Source: Roseibium salinum
GTDB lineage: Bacteria > Pseudomonadota > Alphaproteobacteria > Rhizobiales > Stappiaceae
Direction: 5' to 3'
Length of the DNA stretch: 64,000 nucleotides
Assembly: GCF_026240905.1 (NCBI RefSeq)
Contig: NZ_JAPEVI010000002.1
Span: forward strand, 62,001 to 126,000
Of this stretch, positions 24,804 through 33,678 are shown piece by piece (position 1 is the first letter of the stretch; every line of letters begins with the position of its first letter). A model generated the notes under the pieces. The model saw only the letters and a list, made by a program, of their open reading frames with translations, did not search any database and was not told where the DNA came from. The position numbers and the translations under genes were made by a program.

Positions 24804-25814
24804 CTAAAGCCATTCAAGACTCTCCGGAACCTTGAGGCCATGGGTTGCAAAGCCGGGACCCAGGAGAGGAGCCAGCGAGGCTGTATCGGTTTCACAATAG
24901 GTGAAAAGGGCATCCTCCTGGAGCGATTTGACGGCCCGGGCACGGTGGCAACGGATTCCGTCAATCAGGGCACGCACGGCTCTGTTCTGCAGACACGCAA
25001 CGGCATCGAGCAAAACCGGCAAGTCGCCACAGGACGGTTCGCTCGGGAAGGGCGGTCCTTCCAGCGCTTGCAAAACAGCACCGTAGATCCCCGTTTCCCA
25101 GAGCGGCGCGCCGTTGCCGGACAAGCCGGTAAGCTGTGCTGGCGCAGGCTCCCTACCGGCCGCCACGTGGCAGGGAGCCTGCGCGGCGTCCCGGCCCAGA
25201 CCCGTGTCCGCATTGCGCGCCAGGCCGACCTCACCGGAAACTGTTTCAAGTGAGCCGGCCATCGTCCGGGCCTGCAAATTGCTGCGGCTTGCCATTGCGC
25301 CTCCCGGCGTGGGGCTTGCGGCCAGGCACTGTTCGATGTGCTCGTTCGTCAGCCCTGGGCTCATACAGGCGGTGACACCTGGAAGGTTGCAGGCCATCGC
25401 TTCTTCGAAATTGCGCCCAACGGCACGCAGAAGGCCGTCGAGTATGGCCGCATCCATCAGCGGGTAACCAAACCTGCATGGCACGTCGGCCTGTCCTGCC
25501 GGCCCGGCGCGTCCGCATTGCGGCAACCGGTGCAGATGATGGCCGAAGGCCGTGTCCCAGCGACGGAACGAAACATAGGCCTCACAGGCTTCGATGGCCG
25601 ATTGCAGGAGGTCCTCCGGGGTGCCGGTCTCTGCCAGTGTCGCGCCCGATCCGCCGAGCGGCGCGCAGGCCCTGCCGGTGGATACCCCCCGGCCGTTCAC
25701 TTCGATATTGACGAAAGTGTAGACGTAGGCGGCGGCAGCCCCTGACCACCCCTCCGGCCCGGGCGTGTAGGTTGCAGTGCCTGCCTCGAGTATCCGTAGC
25801 CGCGGCGCGGTCAT
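24804..25814 (-). CDS. Enolase-superfamily-like protein (N-terminal capping-like domain), atypical C-terminus
   Basis: A 336-residue protein. The N-terminal part (to about residue 145) resembles the capping region of mandelate-racemase-type enzymes (a V-x-V-N-G-x-G-x-S-T-G-R strand and F-G-Y-P-L-M-D-A-A-I-L-D-G-L-L-R-A). The remainder does not show the K-x-K and D/E/E metal ligands of the barrel, so catalytic function is doubtful; it may be diverged or partly decayed. ATG 25814 has GAGGAG seven bases upstream and is preferred over 25853. It is divergent from the LysR regulator and lies beside sugar-acid catabolic genes, where dehydratases of this superfamily are common. The assignment is tentative. 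Confidence 0.4.
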   Translation of the reverse strand: MTAPRLRILEAGTATYTPGPEGWSGAAAAYVYTFVNIEVNGRGVSTGRACAPLGGSGATLAETGTPEDLLQSAIEACEAYVSFRRWDTAFGHHLHRLPQCGRAGPAGQADVPCRFGYPLMDAAILDGLLRAVGRNFEEAMACNLPGVTACMSPGLTNEHIEQCLAASPTPGGAMASRSNLQARTMAGSLETVSGEVGLARNADTGLGRDAAQAPCHVAAGREPAPAQLTGLSGNGAPLWETGIYGAVLQALEGPPFPSEPSCGDLPVLLDAVACLQNRAVRALIDGIRCHRARAVKSLQEDALFTYCETDTASLAPLLGPGFATHGLKVPESLEWL

Positions 25815-25950
25815 GGTCCGTCTCCTCACCCCGTCTGGAACCGGCGCGGGCAAAGCCTACCGACCCTCCGCATCGTCCCTGATCCGTTCTTGTTGACACG
25901 ACATTACCAATTGCGCTTCTATCGGAAAAATACGAAATATCCTCATTACT

Positions 25951-25965
25951 ATAGATGTAATCTAT
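25951..25965. promoter_or_regulatory. ATAGAT-GTA-ATCTAT palindrome, LysR operator candidate
   Basis: Perfect 6-bp arms around GTA, nine bases before the LysR start codon in the divergent intergenic region. It contains the loose LysR-type T-N11-A pattern. A second pair, CCTCAT (25941-25946) and ATGAGG (25964-25969), overlaps it. Confidence 0.45.
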
Positions 25966-25973
25966 GAGGAAAG

Positions 25974-26912
25974 ATGGACAAGAGTCTGGTTCAGTTCCTG
26001 GCGGTTGCTGAAGAGGGCACGATCAGCGGCGCGGCAGCATCGCTTCTGGTCACCCAGCCAACGCTGACCTTCAACATGCGCAAGCTAGAGGAAACGTTGG
26101 GCGTGCGCCTTTTCGAACGTTCCTCGCGCGGTGTGAAGCTGACGCCCTATGGTGAAACGCTTTATGAAAACGTCATCATCATGAGCCGCCTCTATAAGAA
26201 CGCCCTGAACGCGATCGAACGCCAGCGTGTTCAGAGCGAAGAAGGATTGAGCATCGGAACCGGCTACTCGTGGTGGGCCCTGTTCCTGAAACGACTTGTG
26301 TTCGAATATGGCAATCGCACTCTGGGAGCGCCGGTCAACGTATCGCTCGGCAACAAGCTGAGGTGCATGGACCAGCTCCTCGCCGGTGACATTTCACTGT
26401 TCATCGGTCACCGGATCGACGCATTGGCCCCTGGTGTTCAGGCCGACTTCATCGAAATCGGGCTGGTCCATGACGGCTATTTCGTAAGGGAAGACCATCC
26501 GCTGCTTGGCCGTGTGCGGACAGAAGCCGAGGTGGCTGCCTTCCCGACGACGCTTGCCTTTCCGCCCGAGGCCCGCCAGCAGCGGCTGTTGCTCGGCCAG
26601 GGATATGGTCAGCCCGGCGGGCAGCAACCGGAATATCTCGGGCACGCCTTCACCTCCAATTCTCTGGAAGCATGCCTGGAATACCTGCGCGCGAGTGACG
26701 CCGTCATGCGTCATACCGATCTGATGGCAGGGGAGTTTGCCCGCAAAGGCATCGCGCAGGTGAAAATGAAGCCGGACCAGGAGCCCGCGTATCAGCCGGT
26801 CGGCATTCACGTGCTACCGGAAAGGCGCTCCGACAAACGGCTCGCAGGACTGATCGATCGCATCTACGAGGAAGCGCGTGCCATCATTGCGGGCACTGCC
26901 CCTTCCGCCTGA
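25974..26912 (+). CDS. LysR-family transcriptional regulator
   Basis: A 312-residue protein with an N-terminal winged HTH (F-L-A-V-A-E-E-G-T-I-S-G-A-A-A-S-L-L, T-Q-P-T-L-T, L-E-E-T-L-G-V-R-L-F-E-R) and a C-terminal periplasmic-binding-protein-like effector domain (residues about 90-305). It is transcribed divergently from the enolase-like gene and convergently with the GH115-like gene. A perfect palindrome overlaps its promoter region, suggesting autoregulation and control of the divergent gene. The effector is probably a sugar acid, by context only. ATG 25974 has GAGG five bases upstream. Confidence 0.88.
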   Translation: MDKSLVQFLAVAEEGTISGAAASLLVTQPTLTFNMRKLEETLGVRLFERSSRGVKLTPYGETLYENVIIMSRLYKNALNAIERQRVQSEEGLSIGTGYSWWALFLKRLVFEYGNRTLGAPVNVSLGNKLRCMDQLLAGDISLFIGHRIDALAPGVQADFIEIGLVHDGYFVREDHPLLGRVRTEAEVAAFPTTLAFPPEARQQRLLLGQGYGQPGGQQPEYLGHAFTSNSLEACLEYLRASDAVMRHTDLMAGEFARKGIAQVKMKPDQEPAYQPVGIHVLPERRSDKRLAGLIDRIYEEARAIIAGTAPSA

Positions 26913-26938
26913 CGGCAGCGCCCGGACCGGCGGCCCTT

Positions 26939-28999
26939 TTACATTCCGAAACACTCCTGCAGTCGCCGGGCCAGATCATCATCCGAGGGCGGGTTGCGAT
27001 GGGTGTTCTCCAGATAGATCTTCTTTTCACTTTCCGGCATAAGAAACTGCTTATGCCAGAGGAAGTAGTCTGGATTGTCGCCGAAAGAGCGGTAGAACAT
27101 TCGCAGGGCATTGACCGAATAGACGGTAATCCGGACGTTGGTCAGCCAGTCCGCACGGAAAAAGTTCCGCCATTTACCGTGCTCGGCCGCCGTCATTGCC
27201 GACAGTGCTTCCTCGAATGCCCACAGAGATTGCGAGGCCAGTACAAAGGCCTGCGGATAGCATTTGCGCAGGAAGGCGTCGATGCTGCGGCACAAGAGGG
27301 CAAGGCCGGTCGCCCCCGACCTGTGGAACCTGACCTGAAACAGCATCAGGTCGCGGAAAAACGTCGCCTCACATCCCGTCAGCTCGGCAGCGGTTTCCAG
27401 GCAATTGCTCTCCAGCGCCGCAAACCGCTCGATCGCAGGTGCACTTAGCGCTTCGAACCAGGCCACTTGCCCCTCGAATGGCAACCTGTCCGTCGCCCAC
27501 AGCAGGTCCTCGGCAGGTTCACGTGTTTCGCCGCGCATGACATGGCCGACCAGAGAGCGGGCCGGATGGTGGTAGAATTCGTCTCCTGCCCGGTCGTCTT
27601 CATGAGGCCCGTAGCTGATGGCGGCATCGATGAAGCCTTCGAGACAGGCGGCTGCCCGTTCCGGCGACCCGGCGAAATAGCGTCTGGAAAACGTGAGCGG
27701 GGCGAGGGCGGCATCGATTTTTCCGTCCCGCCACAGGCTGGCAAAAACATCCAGCGTGAACACATGCGGCCGCACATTTCCGCAATTGATGAGCAAGACG
27801 TCGTCCGCGCCGGCTTCGAACGCCGTCTCCAGCTCATCGACAAGCAGTACGGTGGAAACAGGCAGCATCGTCAGGTGGCTGGAGGCCTGCAGGTCGTGGA
27901 AGGTCGCGTGATAATATATGCCGTGCGGTCCGTCCTCGTCCGGCTGCGGCAGGGACGGTATGCGCATGCTGTGATTGCCCTGCCGGCGCGAGACCATGCG
28001 GCCATAGCCATTATCCGACCAGATCTTCGCGACGCCGGGCGGAAACGTGATATGGCCCTGCCGGTAGAGTTCCGTGATCTCTCCATAGAGATAGGTCAGG
28101 CACGGCGCACCGGGAATGACGGCCTGGAGCATGTCGTACTGACGGCGGATGGCGCGGCTGATCAGTGCGCCGCGTCTCTCAGGCGTGTCGTATTCGGGAT
28201 CCTGCTCCCAGAAGGGACAATCACCCTGACCGCGAAACCCGAGCGTCCAGACCACGTTCCGGTCTTTCTGCCGCTCGATGGCTTCCTGCCATAGCTGCTC
28301 GAAAAGCCCGCCGTTGCGTTCGAAGCTGGCAGCGGACTCGGGAAAGGCCCGAAAGAACATTTCCGCGCCCAGGGGCTCGGCGTGATGATGGGTGAGATAA
28401 AGCCCCATCTGCGAGGCGACCTCGGCCTGGCCGCCGTTGCGCGGCAGGTCGGTGCCTGGAATAACCAGATTGCCGCCCAGCCTGAGCAGTGTCTCGAAAA
28501 CCTGTGCCCAGACGTTCCGAGGGGGAGGATAGTGATCCGTCCAGCCGATCAGGCACACTTCGTCATTGATGAACCAACCGCGAAAGCGGACCCGGTGCGG
28601 CCGCGATGCGTAGTCGCTTGCCGGCACCCTGATTTCCGTCCGGGGAACCGGTTCACGATCCGCCCAAAACCAGAATGGATCAACGCCAAGCAACGTCCCC
28701 GACAGGTGGAGAATCCCATAGACGAGACCCAGATCGTCTTTCCCGATCAGCTTCAGCACCGTGCGTCCGGCATGCCGGTCAAAGCGAACGGCAAAGGATT
28801 CCGGGTCGTCGAGCTCATCCCCGGTGTCATAGCCAACCTGAATCTGTGCCCGTTCCGGCCCGCCGAATGTGAGGCTTGTCCGAAAGACCTTGCCGAAATC
28901 GCGCGCGAAAATATCCAGCGCGTTTTGAACGGGCAGCGATGGATTGCCCGGCGGACAGAGTGTTGTCTCGCTGTTCAGGATGAAATGGGAAATATCCAT
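26939..28999 (-). CDS. GH115-like alpha-glucuronidase, no signal peptide
   Basis: A 686-residue protein. The first 130 residues form a GH115-type N-terminal domain (L-K-L-I-G-K-D-D-L-G-L-V-Y-G-I-L-H-L, then F-W-F-W-A-D). The barrel opens with R-G-W-F-I-N-D-E (about residue 145) and L-L-R-L-G-G-N-L-V-I-P, as in Glyco_hydro_115. GH115 enzymes remove 4-O-methyl-glucuronic acid side chains from xylan-type polymers. It is shorter than most GH115 enzymes (often 800-1000 residues) and has no signal peptide, so it should act in the cytoplasm on imported oligosaccharides. It is downstream of, and probably co-transcribed with, the GntR gene and divergent from a sugar ABC importer. Confidence 0.72.
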   Translation of the reverse strand: MDISHFILNSETTLCPPGNPSLPVQNALDIFARDFGKVFRTSLTFGGPERAQIQVGYDTGDELDDPESFAVRFDRHAGRTVLKLIGKDDLGLVYGILHLSGTLLGVDPFWFWADREPVPRTEIRVPASDYASRPHRVRFRGWFINDEVCLIGWTDHYPPPRNVWAQVFETLLRLGGNLVIPGTDLPRNGGQAEVASQMGLYLTHHHAEPLGAEMFFRAFPESAASFERNGGLFEQLWQEAIERQKDRNVVWTLGFRGQGDCPFWEQDPEYDTPERRGALISRAIRRQYDMLQAVIPGAPCLTYLYGEITELYRQGHITFPPGVAKIWSDNGYGRMVSRRQGNHSMRIPSLPQPDEDGPHGIYYHATFHDLQASSHLTMLPVSTVLLVDELETAFEAGADDVLLINCGNVRPHVFTLDVFASLWRDGKIDAALAPLTFSRRYFAGSPERAAACLEGFIDAAISYGPHEDDRAGDEFYHHPARSLVGHVMRGETREPAEDLLWATDRLPFEGQVAWFEALSAPAIERFAALESNCLETAAELTGCEATFFRDLMLFQVRFHRSGATGLALLCRSIDAFLRKCYPQAFVLASQSLWAFEEALSAMTAAEHGKWRNFFRADWLTNVRITVYSVNALRMFYRSFGDNPDYFLWHKQFLMPESEKKIYLENTHRNPPSDDDLARRLQECFGM

Positions 29000-29118
29000 A
29001 ATCTCATGCCCTTTTCGAGTGCTGCTGGATCAAGGCGAACCGGACACAGGTGTGCCATACGCCACGCCGCGGCCCGATGGTCGTTGGTTGCTGAAGGGGA
29101 AGGGACGGGGCCGAAAGC

Positions 29119-29922
29119 TTACACGCCGTCGCCCGCAGTCACTTTGTCGCGCTTGGGGTGTGCTGGTCCGGAGGACGTCGACGTGGCGCCGGCGACCGGC
29201 TCGTCTGACGTTCGCCCCTGAAGGATTTGGTTCATCTCGGCACGCAGGTTGTCGATGTGGCGCGCCATGGCCCGATGGGCTGTCGTGGACTGCCCTGCCT
29301 CGATCGCGGCGGCAATCGCATGAAAATCGCCGATCCACAATGGCCTCAGTTCGGCACCATACAACTCATCCTCAATGGGCCGGGCAGCGCTTGTCCACGC
29401 GTCGTGCAGGGTCTGCGCCATGGTCAACAGAACGCTGTTGCCGGTCTGCTGAGCGAGTTCAAGGTGAAACCCGCGAAGCGCATCCGCAAAGCGCGCGCTG
29501 TCGCCGGCCGCTGGTGCGGTGAGGCGGTGTGTAAGCTTGTTTGCCGTGCTGCCGGCGGAGCACTGGGCGGCGAGCGACGCCAGGCCGGGTTCCAGTGCCT
29601 GCCGGGCGCCGAGAAGGTCGTTCAGGCTGCCACTCGGCACTGCCTGCGGATGAAAATCCGCCGATGCGGCTGAAGTGCGCGGCAACACCACGATGCCCGC
29701 CCGTCCCTTCACCGCAACCTGCCCCGTCACTTCGAGCGCGATGATGGCTTCGCGGATAACGGGTCGGCTGACCTTGAGCTTTTCGGCAAGATCGCGCTCG
29801 GTGGGCATCCGCCATTCGGGGAGGTCGCGATGTTCCTCGATCATTCCGGCAATCCGCCGGGCAACGATCTGATACAGGCGCTGTTCGCCCCGGAAGGCCG
29901 CTCCCTTATCCGACTTGTTCAT
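29119..29922 (-). CDS. FadR-type GntR transcriptional regulator
   Basis: A 267-residue protein with an N-terminal GntR winged helix (residues about 15-85: M-P-T-E-R-D-L-A-E-K-L-K-V-S-R-P-V-I-R-E-A) and a C-terminal all-helical FCD domain (L-G-A-R-Q-A-L-E-P, F-H-L-E-L-A near residue 150, later H-x3-H-type metal ligands). This class includes ExuR/UxuR-like regulators of hexuronate use. It is divergent from the sugar ABC operon; the intergenic region has three TGGTAA(G/T)ACCA sites that fit this family. It likely represses both directions until a sugar-acid effector binds. The ATG at 29922 has GGATGGAG upstream. The last 30 residues look disordered. Confidence 0.85.
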   Translation of the reverse strand: MNKSDKGAAFRGEQRLYQIVARRIAGMIEEHRDLPEWRMPTERDLAEKLKVSRPVIREAIIALEVTGQVAVKGRAGIVVLPRTSAASADFHPQAVPSGSLNDLLGARQALEPGLASLAAQCSAGSTANKLTHRLTAPAAGDSARFADALRGFHLELAQQTGNSVLLTMAQTLHDAWTSAARPIEDELYGAELRPLWIGDFHAIAAAIEAGQSTTAHRAMARHIDNLRAEMNQILQGRTSDEPVAGATSTSSGPAHPKRDKVTAGDGV

Positions 29923-30015
29923 CGCTCCATCCTTCCTGGCCCGCCCTCCGGCTGTGCCGGTGCGATCCCGTCATCCTGCAATCGATTGTCACAGGTTGGT
30001 TATGCGCTTTAAAGT

Positions 30016-30028
30016 TTGGTAAGACCAA
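30016..30028. promoter_or_regulatory. GntR operator 1 (TTGGT-AAG-ACCAA)
   Basis: Perfect 5-bp inverted repeat with AAG centre, 94 bases upstream of the GntR start codon; probably controls the GntR/GH115 direction. Confidence 0.65.
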
Positions 30029-30097
30029 TTATTGGCTTTGTCAATCAAGTTACCGGAAAAAACTTGCATTCTTGAGCAGAATAACCCCTCTTGACAT

Positions 30098-30112
30098 ATT
30101 GGTAATACCAAT
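30098..30112. promoter_or_regulatory. GntR operator 2 (ATTGGT-AAT-ACCAAT)
   Basis: Perfect 6-bp inverted repeat directly after a TTGACA -35-like box (30091-30096), so binding here should block the ABC-operon promoter. Confidence 0.7.
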
Positions 30113-30122
30113 TCAAGGTTAT

Positions 30123-30135
30123 ATGGTAAGACCAA
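30123..30135. promoter_or_regulatory. GntR operator 3 (ATGGT-AAG-ACCAA)
   Basis: Third copy of TGGTAAGACCA, 24 bases after the second and so slightly more than two helical turns away, on the ABC-operon side. Confidence 0.65.
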
Positions 30136-30190
30136 CAATCAAAAGTGCCGACACGGCGAAACGTCGGCTCCAAAAGAGGAGGAACCCCTG

Positions 30191-31462
30191 ATGCGCGTAT
30201 CACAAGCGGTCAGCATGGCCGCGATCATGATCGGCGGTGCGATGGGAATGGCCCACGCCCAGGAAGTCAAGATCTTCTGCGGCGACACCGGCATCGGCTG
30301 CGCCCAGTTGCAGCCGGTCACCGACAAGTTCAACGCTGAAAATTCCGGGATGAAGGTGACGCTGGAACTCGTCAACTACGCCACCGTCCTGGACAGCCTG
30401 CCCGTGCAGCTGGAATCGGGCGAAGGCCCAGACGGTGGCATGATCACCGACCTTGGCGGCCTCAGCCGCTTCTATGTCGACCTCACGCCTTATGTGGATG
30501 TCGACTTGTTCAACCACGAGTTTCCGCAGACCCTGCAGTGGCTGCGCGGCAGCGATCCGACCGGATCGGCAATCAACGGCATGCCGGCCTCGCTCACGGT
30601 AAACGGTGCCTATGTCAACCTGACACTGTTCGAGCAGGCCGGCGTTCCGGTGCCGGGTGAGGGGGCCACCTGGGAGGAATGGGCCGAGGCGACCAGGAAG
30701 GTAGCGGAGGCAACTGGGACCGACTTCGCCATGGAAATGGACCGGTCCGGGCATCGCTTCGCCAGCCTCGCGATCAGCTATGGCGCCAGGCTCGTCGATG
30801 ATGAGGGCAGGCCCGTGGTGGACGAGGGGCTCAGGAACGCGATCACCCAATTCGTCGAATGGCACAAGTCGGGCGTCATGCCGATGGATCTGTGGGGAGC
30901 CGTGGGCGGCACCACCCATCGCGAGCTGTTCTCCGATTTCCTCAATGGCAACGTGGTTCTCTACTTCGGCGGATCGTGGACCCTGTCGCGGATGGACTCG
31001 GAGGTCGGCGACCTGTTCGACTGGAGCGTTGTCCCGACACCGTGCGGCCCCTCATCCTGCACCGCCATGCCCGGCGGCCCGGCGCTCGTCGCCTTCAACT
31101 CGACAAAGCATCCCGAGGTGATGGGCAAGTTCATCAACTACATCGCGCAACCGGAAAACTATGCGCAGATCATTGCCGCGGCGGTTGAAATTCCCGCGGA
31201 AACCACAGTGGTCGAAAACGGGGTCGAGTATCCCGGCGTATCCGCCCGCACCCAGAAGGCCCTGGCAACCTTCAGCGCGCAGGTGCCGAAGATGGACGAA
31301 GCCGCCTTCAACTTCCAGGGCTGGCGCTTTCAGCGCGCGATGATGAATGCGCTGACGACCCGTATCAGTCAGGTGCTCAACAACGAGCTGACGGTAGATG
31401 CCGCCCTGGAACGGATCGAAGACGACGTCAACCTCGCCATCACCGCCGCTGGGACCCAGTGA
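30191..31462 (+). CDS. Sugar ABC transporter substrate-binding protein
   Basis: A 423-residue family 1 extracellular solute-binding protein. Residues 1-23 form a signal peptide ending in A-H-A-Q. The mature part opens with V-K-I-F-C-G-D-T-G, with F-N-A-E-N-S-G near residue 46, L-Y-F-G-G-S-W in the hinge region (about residue 257) and M-P-G-G-P-A-L-V-A-F-N near residue 294. It captures a sugar, probably a uronate-containing oligosaccharide by context, for the two permeases downstream. A very strong GAGGAGGAA precedes ATG 30191. Expression is likely controlled by the GntR sites upstream. A hairpin after the stop should make this gene more abundant than the permeases. Confidence 0.9.
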   Translation: MRVSQAVSMAAIMIGGAMGMAHAQEVKIFCGDTGIGCAQLQPVTDKFNAENSGMKVTLELVNYATVLDSLPVQLESGEGPDGGMITDLGGLSRFYVDLTPYVDVDLFNHEFPQTLQWLRGSDPTGSAINGMPASLTVNGAYVNLTLFEQAGVPVPGEGATWEEWAEATRKVAEATGTDFAMEMDRSGHRFASLAISYGARLVDDEGRPVVDEGLRNAITQFVEWHKSGVMPMDLWGAVGGTTHRELFSDFLNGNVVLYFGGSWTLSRMDSEVGDLFDWSVVPTPCGPSSCTAMPGGPALVAFNSTKHPEVMGKFINYIAQPENYAQIIAAAVEIPAETTVVENGVEYPGVSARTQKALATFSAQVPKMDEAAFNFQGWRFQRAMMNALTTRISQVLNNELTVDAALERIEDDVNLAITAAGTQ

Positions 31463-31470
31463 TCCACCCA

Positions 31471-31495
31471 CCGGAGGGCGGTCACCGCTCTCCGG
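31471..31495 (+). terminator. Attenuating hairpin between binding-protein and permease genes
   Basis: An 11-bp stem with one G-T wobble: CCGGAGGGCGG (31471-31481) and CCGCTCTCCGG (31485-31495) around TCA, followed by ATTTCTTCC. A second stem (CGGACGGTG 31512-31520/CACCGTCCG 31544-31552) follows. Partial terminators at this point are common in ABC operons. Confidence 0.55.
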
Positions 31496-31586
31496 ATTTC
31501 TTCCATTTGTACGGACGGTGCCGCCGCTGCCAACTGCCGGTGACACCGTCCGGCTGCGGCCCTGATCTTGTGAGGAGACCAGTTCC

Positions 31587-32585
31587 ATGATTGCTACACG
31601 GCGGGTTTCAAGCCTGCTGGCCGATCTGGCCATGCTGCCGGCGCGCCTGGCGGAGCCCTTGATGAGCGGCCTGCAGCGTGCCCTCGGCATCAGGCGCATG
31701 CCGTGGGTCTTCCTGATACCCAATCTGACGGCAGTGCTGCTGTTCGCACTCCTGCCGGTGCTCATCAACGTCTTTTACTCCTTCACCGGCAGCGATCGTC
31801 TCTATCCCCGCGACCGCAACTTCGTCGGCACGTTCAACTACGACACGTTGCTCGACTGTGGGAACTACCTCGACCCTTCCTCCTGCTCGCGTGATCTGTT
31901 CTGGCGGGCCCTGCACAACAGCATGGTCTTTGTGCCGATCCAGGTCGTCTGCATGATCACCATCGCGCTGATCACGGCGATCTGTCTGAACCGCAACATT
32001 CGCGGGCGCGGTTTCTTTCGCGGGGTCTTCTTTTTTCCCGTCATGCTGTCACCGGTGGTTGTGGCCCTGACGTGGCAATGGATCCTGCAACGAGACGGAA
32101 TTCTGAATGCGCTGCTGCAGGCGCTTCAGCTGCCGACCCACAACTGGCTCGCATTTCCCGACACCGCCTTCTTCTGGTCCGTATTCGTGACGGTGTGGGC
32201 GCATATGGGGTTCTACACCATCATCCTGCTGGCCGGGCTCCAGTCGATCCCGCGCGACGTCTACGAGGCCGCCAAGATGGATTCGGCCAGCAACTGGCGG
32301 GCCTTCACCCACATCACCCTGCCGCTTCTGCGCCCGGTCATGCTGGTGGTGTTCGTCCTTTGCGTCATCCGCTCCGTCCAGACCTTCGACGAACTCTACG
32401 TGTTGACGGGCGGCGGCCCCGGTTCGGCGACGATGCTCATGGTTCAATACATCTACGAGGTCGGATTTGCGTCGCAGCCGCGCAATTTCGGCATGGCAGC
32501 GGCAGCCTCGCTTCTGCTCGGCCTCCTGCTGCTGATCTTCACCGGCATCCAGATGCGCTTGTCGAGGAGTAACCGGAATGACTGA
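31587..32585 (+). CDS. Sugar ABC transporter permease 1 (MalF-type)
   Basis: A 332-residue membrane protein with six predicted spans and the inner-membrane transporter EAA loop (Y-E-A-A-K-M-D-S-A-S-x-W-R-A-F-x-H-I-T-L-P near residue 228). An unusually long soluble N-terminus (about 38 residues) precedes the first span. It pairs with the next permease to form the channel. GAGGAGACC lies upstream of ATG 31587. The stop overlaps the next gene by 8 bases, indicating coupling. Confidence 0.88.
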   Translation: MIATRRVSSLLADLAMLPARLAEPLMSGLQRALGIRRMPWVFLIPNLTAVLLFALLPVLINVFYSFTGSDRLYPRDRNFVGTFNYDTLLDCGNYLDPSSCSRDLFWRALHNSMVFVPIQVVCMITIALITAICLNRNIRGRGFFRGVFFFPVMLSPVVVALTWQWILQRDGILNALLQALQLPTHNWLAFPDTAFFWSVFVTVWAHMGFYTIILLAGLQSIPRDVYEAAKMDSASNWRAFTHITLPLLRPVMLVVFVLCVIRSVQTFDELYVLTGGGPGSATMLMVQYIYEVGFASQPRNFGMAAAASLLLGLLLLIFTGIQMRLSRSNRND

Positions 32586-33666
32586 CGTAGCGGCAAACCG
32601 CAATCCTAGCCGGATCGGAACTCTGCTCACCGCGCGGCGCGGCCGGGACCGATTCGATTTCACCGATGTCCTCACCTACGGATATCTGCTCCTTGGGCTG
32701 CTGATCATGTTCGTGCCGGTTGCCTGGGTGGTCCTTTCCTCGTTCAAGACCCCCGGAAACCTGTCTGAGTTTCCTCCAACGCTCTTGCCGGCGAAGATCG
32801 AAACGGCGGTGGTCGAGGGGTTCGGCGATCCGCTGCCGCTCTTCGACGTGCGCATGGAGGACGGCAGCACCAGGCGCCTCGCCCAGATCGGCCGGATCGG
32901 GCTCAACGCCCGGATGATCGATCCGGAGAACCCGGAGGCCGGCCGCATGGTCGTCAAGAGCGTGGATGCCGTGCCGGTGAGGCAATTCCATCTCGCCGTC
33001 GAGAACTATTCCCGGCTCCTGGCGACTTCGGGCACCGAAATCTGGCGCTTTGTCTACAATTCGATGTTCATCACTATCGTGGCCACGGTCATCACTCTGA
33101 TCATGAATTCCATGGCCGCCTTTGCTCTGTCGAAATATCGCTTCCGCGGCAGCAATGCGGCTCTGGTGGCCATTCTGGCGACCTTGATGATTCCGGCAAC
33201 GGTGGTGTTGGTTCCGACCTATCTCATCGTTGCCCAACTTGGCCTCGTGGGGAACTTGTGGGGCGTCATCCTCCCGACCGTCGCCACCCCCACGGGCGTC
33301 TTCTTGCTGCGCCAATACATGCTGACGATCCCCGACGAACTGATCGAGGCCGCGCGCATGGATCACGCCAGCGAGTGGCGCATCTTCTGGCGGATCATCC
33401 TGCCGCTGTCATCGCCGGCTCTGGCCGTGGTCGCCGTTTTCTCGATCCTGTCGCGCTGGAACGATTTCCTGCTGCCGCTGATCGTCTTGAACGACCGAGA
33501 GTCGTTCACCCTGCAACTGGCGCTCGCGTCCTATCAGAACCAGTACGAAATCCAGTACGACCAGCTTCTGGCGATGACGACGCTGACGGCACTGCCGCTC
33601 GCCTTCTCCTTCATCTTTCTGCAACGCTACATCACGTCGGGCATCGCCTCGACCGGTGTCAAATAG
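32578..33666 (+). CDS. Sugar ABC transporter permease 2 (MalG-type)
   Basis: A 362-residue protein with the MalG-type arrangement: one N-terminal span (about residues 36-58), a long periplasmic insert (about residues 65-150) larger than in MalG itself, then five spans and the EAA loop (L-I-E-A-A-R-M-D-H-A-S-E-W-R-I-F near residue 257). Its start overlaps the previous gene by 8 bases. The large periplasmic insert may contact the binding protein. Confidence 0.88.
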   Translation: MTDVAANRNPSRIGTLLTARRGRDRFDFTDVLTYGYLLLGLLIMFVPVAWVVLSSFKTPGNLSEFPPTLLPAKIETAVVEGFGDPLPLFDVRMEDGSTRRLAQIGRIGLNARMIDPENPEAGRMVVKSVDAVPVRQFHLAVENYSRLLATSGTEIWRFVYNSMFITIVATVITLIMNSMAAFALSKYRFRGSNAALVAILATLMIPATVVLVPTYLIVAQLGLVGNLWGVILPTVATPTGVFLLRQYMLTIPDELIEAARMDHASEWRIFWRIILPLSSPALAVVAVFSILSRWNDFLLPLIVLNDRESFTLQLALASYQNQYEIQYDQLLAMTTLTALPLAFSFIFLQRYITSGIASTGVK

Positions 33667-33678
33667 GGTCCCGCAAGC

